DNA of 64,000 nt from JADJOM01 sp963817435 (GTDB lineage Bacteria > Gemmatimonadota > Gemmatimonadetes > Gemmatimonadales > GWC2-71-9), in contig CAWFNY010000001.1 in assembly GCA_963817435.1 (NCBI GenBank), positions 558,001 to 622,000 of the forward strand, written 5' to 3'. A model generated the notes under the pieces. The model saw only the letters and a program-made list of their open reading frames with translations, had not been told where the DNA came from and made no database searches. Shown here piece by piece: positions 60,779 to 64,000 of this stretch (its first letter is position 1; each line of letters opens with the position of its first letter). Position numbers and translations under genes: made by a program.

Positions 60779-61830
60779 TGGAGCGGTTCGTGGCCTGGCT
60801 CGCCGAGCTGTCGCCACTCACGATCTACCTCGTCATCGGGGTCTCGACCTTCATCGAGAACGCCTTCCCGCCGATCCCTTCCGATCTCACCGTCGCCTTC
60901 GGTGGTTTCCTCACATTGCACAGTGGTGTGGCCGCGATCCCGGTCTGGCTGGTCGGGTGGCTGGGCAATTTCGCGGGCTCGATCTCGGTCTATCTGGTGG
61001 CCCACCGCTATGGACGGCGGTTCGTGGCGAGCCCGCTGGGACAGCGGCTGCTTCCCGGCGAGGCGATCGTCGCCATGGAGCGCGAGTATCTGCGCTTCGG
61101 TCTCGCGGGAATCTTTCTTGCCCGGCTCCTGCCCGGCTTCCGCAGTTTCATCGCGCCATTCGTCGGGCTGGTCGGGCTTCCTCCACTGCAGGCGCTGCTT
61201 CCGATCGCGCTGGCCTCGGGACTCTGGTACGGCTTCCTCACCTGGGCCGGGGTGCGTCTTGGGGCCGAATGGGAGGCGATCAGTCGCTTCATTGCGCATC
61301 TGAATCGCGGTCTGGCAATCATCGCGCTCGTCGTGGCGCTCGCCATCGGACTCCTCGTGTGGCGGCGCGCGAAGGCCCAGGGACCGCGCCGGAACCGGCT
61401 GCTGAGGCTGATCGGAGCGGCGCTGGGAGATGAGGCCGCGGCCGCTGCAGCCGGCGCCTCCCCTGACACGGCGACCGAGGGGGCTGCCGCGCTCCTGCAC
61501 GAACTCACCCATGCCGACCCCGCGTTCACGCTGGATGAGCGGACGGCGATCGCCGACTTTCTGCGGACCCGCTGGGGACTCGGCCAGCCGCCCCGCGCCA
61601 CGAACGGCCATGCCGCGGTGTCGCTCTCCGATACCCGGGAGCTGATCTCCACGGTTGCCGACCGGTACGATCAGGGCCGGCGCATCGGGCTCGCGGCGCG
61701 GCTGTACCGAATCGCCTGGAGTGACGGAACGCTCAGCCAGCACGAGGAACGCCTGATGATTCGCATCGGCGATCTGCTCGGGCTGAGCCCGGAGGAACTC
61801 GCCGAGGCCAGGCGCCGGGCCGCTTCGTGA
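60778..61830 (+). CDS. DedA-family membrane protein fused to a TerB-like domain
   Basis: The 350-residue product has two parts. Residues 1 to about 205 match the DedA/SNARE-associated family, thought to move polyprenyl phosphate or lipids across the membrane: STFIENAFPPIPSDLTVAFG, GNFAGSISVYLVAHRYGRR and RLLPGFRSFIAPFVGL, with about five hydrophobic segments. After a linker (about 206-230), residues about 230-347 resemble TerB-like helical domains (LARLYRIAWSDGTLSQHEER, DLLGLSPEELAEARRRAA), with the acidic metal-site residues Asp and Glu. Few DedA proteins carry such a tail. Its stop overlaps the xerD-like gene (GTGA). Confidence 0.75.
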   Translation: MERFVAWLAELSPLTIYLVIGVSTFIENAFPPIPSDLTVAFGGFLTLHSGVAAIPVWLVGWLGNFAGSISVYLVAHRYGRRFVASPLGQRLLPGEAIVAMEREYLRFGLAGIFLARLLPGFRSFIAPFVGLVGLPPLQALLPIALASGLWYGFLTWAGVRLGAEWEAISRFIAHLNRGLAIIALVVALAIGLLVWRRAKAQGPRRNRLLRLIGAALGDEAAAAAAGASPDTATEGAAALLHELTHADPAFTLDERTAIADFLRTRWGLGQPPRATNGHAAVSLSDTRELISTVADRYDQGRRIGLAARLYRIAWSDGTLSQHEERLMIRIGDLLGLSPEELAEARRRAAS

Positions 61831-62738
61831 GCCGGGCGGAGGCGGCGGAGCGCGCCTGGCTGCTCGAGTTGTTTCGTGATTATCTCGCGCTCGAAGCCGG
61901 CCATAGCGCAAACACGATCGAGAGCTACCTTCGCGATCTGCGGCGCTTCGTGGCATGGGGAGATTCGCGCGGGCTCGAAGGCCCGCGCGCCGTCTCCCGC
62001 AAGCAGCTTCGCGAGTTCGTATACGCGCTGAAGGACCTCGGGCTTTCCGCCGCGACCATTCGACGCCAGGTCTCCGCCATCCGGACCTACTATGGATTCC
62101 TGCTCGCCGAAGGGCGCGCGGAACTCGATCCGAGCGATCGCCTGGAGATGCCCCGCCGTGGCCGGCAGCTGCCGGACACTCTCTCGGTCGCGGACATGGA
62201 AGCCCTCGTCGCGGCGCCGCAGCCGGATGAACCGCTGGCCTGGCGCGACCGTGCCCTGCTGGAACTGGGATATGGTGCGGGCCTGCGGGTGTCCGAGCTC
62301 TGCGGGCTGACACTCCCCAACCTGCTGCTGGGGGAGGGCCTGGTTCGGGTCTTCGGCAAGGGCTCGAAGGAGCGGCTGGTCCCCATCGGGCGGAATGTGA
62401 TCGGCGCGGTCTCGGTCTACCTCCACCAGGTGCGCCCCGCGCTCGATCGCGGCGCGTCGAAGGAACGGGTACTGCTCAACGCGCGCGGAGCACCGCTCTC
62501 CCGCGTCGGCGCCTGGGGCGTCGTGAAGCGGTGCGCGAAAGTCGCCGGCATCCGCAAACGGGTGACGACGCATACGCTCAGGCACTCGTTTGCGACCCAC
62601 CTGCTCGAGGGTGGCGCCGACCTGCGCGCGGTGCAGGAGATGCTCGGTCATGCCGATCTCTCGACCACCCAGATCTACACCCACGTCGACCGGGAATACC
62701 TCCGTTCCGTTCACCGCCAGTTTCACCCTCGAGGCTGA
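61827..62738 (+). CDS. XerC/XerD-family tyrosine recombinase
   Basis: Resolves chromosome dimers at dif sites. The 303-residue product has the N-terminal DNA-binding SAM-like domain (AGHSANTIESYLRDLRRF) and the catalytic domain with Arg154 (GAGLRVSELCGL), Lys in GKGSKERLVPIG, HTLRHSFATHLLEGGADLRA and the nucleophile Tyr in TTQIYTHVDREY. Length and sequence suggest XerD. It overlaps the DedA-TerB gene (GTGA) rather than sitting near an integron or phage, which supports the housekeeping role. The dif site was not found here. Confidence 0.92.
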   Translation: MSRAEAAERAWLLELFRDYLALEAGHSANTIESYLRDLRRFVAWGDSRGLEGPRAVSRKQLREFVYALKDLGLSAATIRRQVSAIRTYYGFLLAEGRAELDPSDRLEMPRRGRQLPDTLSVADMEALVAAPQPDEPLAWRDRALLELGYGAGLRVSELCGLTLPNLLLGEGLVRVFGKGSKERLVPIGRNVIGAVSVYLHQVRPALDRGASKERVLLNARGAPLSRVGAWGVVKRCAKVAGIRKRVTTHTLRHSFATHLLEGGADLRAVQEMLGHADLSTTQIYTHVDREYLRSVHRQFHPRG

Positions 62739-62744
62739 CCCGTC

Positions 62745-64000
62745 GTGACCAGACCGCTGGCGGTGGCGCTGATGCTGGCGACGGTGGCCTGCGCGACCTA
62801 TCGCGCACGGCCCCTGGAAATCTCGGAGACTGCTGCGCAATTCAATGCGCGGCGGCTCGACGCGCCGGCGCTCCGTGCCGCTCTCGATTCTCTGGGCGTC
62901 CACCCGTCGGCCGAGGGCTGGAATGACTGGGAGCTGGGTCAGGCGGCATGGGTGCTGCGCCCGGAACGGGCGCGCCTGGCCGCGGAAATCAGGGTGGCCG
63001 AGGCCGCGCGCATCACCGCGGGTGCCCGTGAGCGCCCGGGACTCAATACGGAGACGGAATACTCCTTCAGTGGCACGAGCGGGGAGTCGCGCTGGGGCCT
63101 CGCGCTGAGCGGTGTCTTCACGGTCGAGCTCGGTGGCAAGCGTGGTGCCCGGCTGGGTCGCGCTAACGCCGGTGTGCTGGTCACGGTGGCGCGCCGCGAC
63201 GAGGAAGCCTGGGGAGTCCGGTGGCGGGTGCACGAGGCCGCGGTTTGGCTGGCGATCGGCGAGGATCTCCTTGCCGCCGTGGCGCGTCAGCGGAACCTTG
63301 CAGACTCGGTTGCGGAGCTGGTACGGCGCCGATTCGAGGACGGCTCGATTACCTCGGCCGAGGTGGCCCGCGCCGACGCCGACCGTCAGGCTGCGGACGC
63401 CGAGGTCGCCGTCCGCACCCGCGAGGTGGCAGAGCGCCGTGCCGGGCTCGCGGCGGCGATAGGAATTCCGCTGGGCGAATTGGAGCGTACAGTCCGCCTG
63501 CCGGCCGTGGCCACGGAGTGTGGAGTCGGACTGTCTCGCGATTCGCTCCAGGTGATCGCGCTCGACGCCCGGCCCTCGCTTCGTCGCGTGCTCGCGGAGT
63601 ATCAGGTGGCGGAATCGGAGGTGCGTGTGGAAGTCGCCAGGAGCTGGCCGGATCTGCAGCTTGGCCCCGGGCTCTTTTTCGACCACGGTGTCGGGAAATG
63701 GACGATCGGCTTTGGTGCGCCGTCGCTTCCGTTACACGGCAATCGGGGGCCGATCGCGGAGGCGGAGGCGCGCCGTGAAGTGGCGGCGGGACGGGTGACC
63801 GAGGTCCAGCAGCAGATCCTTGACGACGTCGAACAGGGCGTGGCCGGCTGTGCCGCCGCCTCCCAGGAGTCGGCGGCGCTGGATATGAGCGGAATCAGGC
63901 GACAACTGCAGGTCGCCGAGTCGGCGTACGCCAGGGGCGAGGCCGGTCGGCTCGAGGTCGGGCTGGCGCGGCTCGAGGTCGCCCGTGCGGAGCGCCGGCT
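62745..64000 (+). CDS. TolC-family outer-membrane efflux protein (partial, runs off the window)
   Basis: Outer-membrane channel of a tripartite efflux pump. From GTG 62745 the frame stays open to the edge (about 418 codons). The N-terminus is a lipoprotein signal (LAVALMLATVACATYRA). Coiled-coil and barrel segments follow, with FTVELGGKRGARLGRA and LPLHGNRGPIAEAEARREVA, two features of the CzcC/CusC heavy-metal efflux group. The inner-membrane and periplasmic partners would lie further right. It starts six bases after the recombinase stop. Confidence 0.85.
   Translation, partial: MTRPLAVALMLATVACATYRARPLEISETAAQFNARRLDAPALRAALDSLGVHPSAEGWNDWELGQAAWVLRPERARLAAEIRVAEAARITAGARERPGLNTETEYSFSGTSGESRWGLALSGVFTVELGGKRGARLGRANAGVLVTVARRDEEAWGVRWRVHEAAVWLAIGEDLLAAVARQRNLADSVAELVRRRFEDGSITSAEVARADADRQAADAEVAVRTREVAERRAGLAAAIGIPLGELERTVRLPAVATECGVGLSRDSLQVIALDARPSLRRVLAEYQVAESEVRVEVARSWPDLQLGPGLFFDHGVGKWTIGFGAPSLPLHGNRGPIAEAEARREVAAGRVTEVQQQILDDVEQGVAGCAAASQESAALDMSGIRRQLQVAESAYARGEAGRLEVGLARLEVARAERR

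Overview
This is a GC-rich chromosomal window with dense, mostly plus-strand coding and short gaps. The gene set suggests a Gemmatimonadota-like bacterium. It has a SusC/SusD outer-membrane pair, a three-gene succinate dehydrogenase with a single b-type anchor, a complete 14-subunit NADH:quinone oxidoreductase operon, a futalosine-type menaquinone pathway (mqnE, mqnA, mqnC), and many lipoproteins and outer-membrane proteins, so it is Gram-negative and respiratory. The phylum is inferred from gene content, not from a marker search. No rRNA, tRNA, CRISPR array, insertion sequence or prophage was found.

Layout. 1-5.6 kb: end of pgk, tpiA (frameshifted), secG, carA, an HU-type DNA-binding gene behind a palindromic promoter, moaD-moaE-moaA and a TrmL methyltransferase with an RGG-like tail. 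5.7-10.1 kb: SusC/SusD pair. 10.3-14.6 kb: mdh-sdhC-sdhA-sdhB. 14.7-19.4 kb: secreted and envelope proteins (a barrel-like protein, an LVIVD-type lipoprotein, a small unknown protein, a serine hydrolase). 19.4-22.3 kb, minus strand: M1 peptidase and dcd. 22.6-36.6 kb: nuoA-N, with nuoF and nuoG each carrying an apparent one-base insertion. 36.7-40.5 kb: phosphohexomutase and a UPF0182 membrane protein. 40.6-43.1 kb: sucC-sucD-ndk. 43.2-49.0 kb: lipid operon yceD-rpmF-plsX-fabH-fabD-fabG-acpP-fabF. 49.1-52.7 kb: a Rieske/flavin-reductase fusion facing two tandem paralogous membrane proteins. 52.7-57.1 kb: an AT-rich gap, a Tat-exported amidase, an Omp85-type barrel protein and a lipoprotein. 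57.2-64 kb: mqnE-mqnA-mqnC-ispF, a DedA-TerB fusion, a XerD-like recombinase and a TolC-family protein that runs off the end.

How they work together. Much of the window is central respiratory metabolism. Malate dehydrogenase, succinate dehydrogenase, succinyl-CoA synthetase and complex I feed electrons to a quinone pool, and the mqn genes make that quinone's head group; ispF, in the same run, belongs to the pathway that supplies its isoprenoid tail. The fab operon supplies membrane lipids. Operons are tightly coupled, with many ATGA and GTGA stop/start overlaps.

The most unusual items are the two fusion proteins (Rieske-flavodoxin and DedA-TerB), the tandem pair sharing an N-terminal GYF-like module, the widened CX5CX2C radical-SAM motif in MqnE, the palindrome over the HU-gene promoter, and three one-base frameshifts in housekeeping genes that look more like sequence errors than biology.
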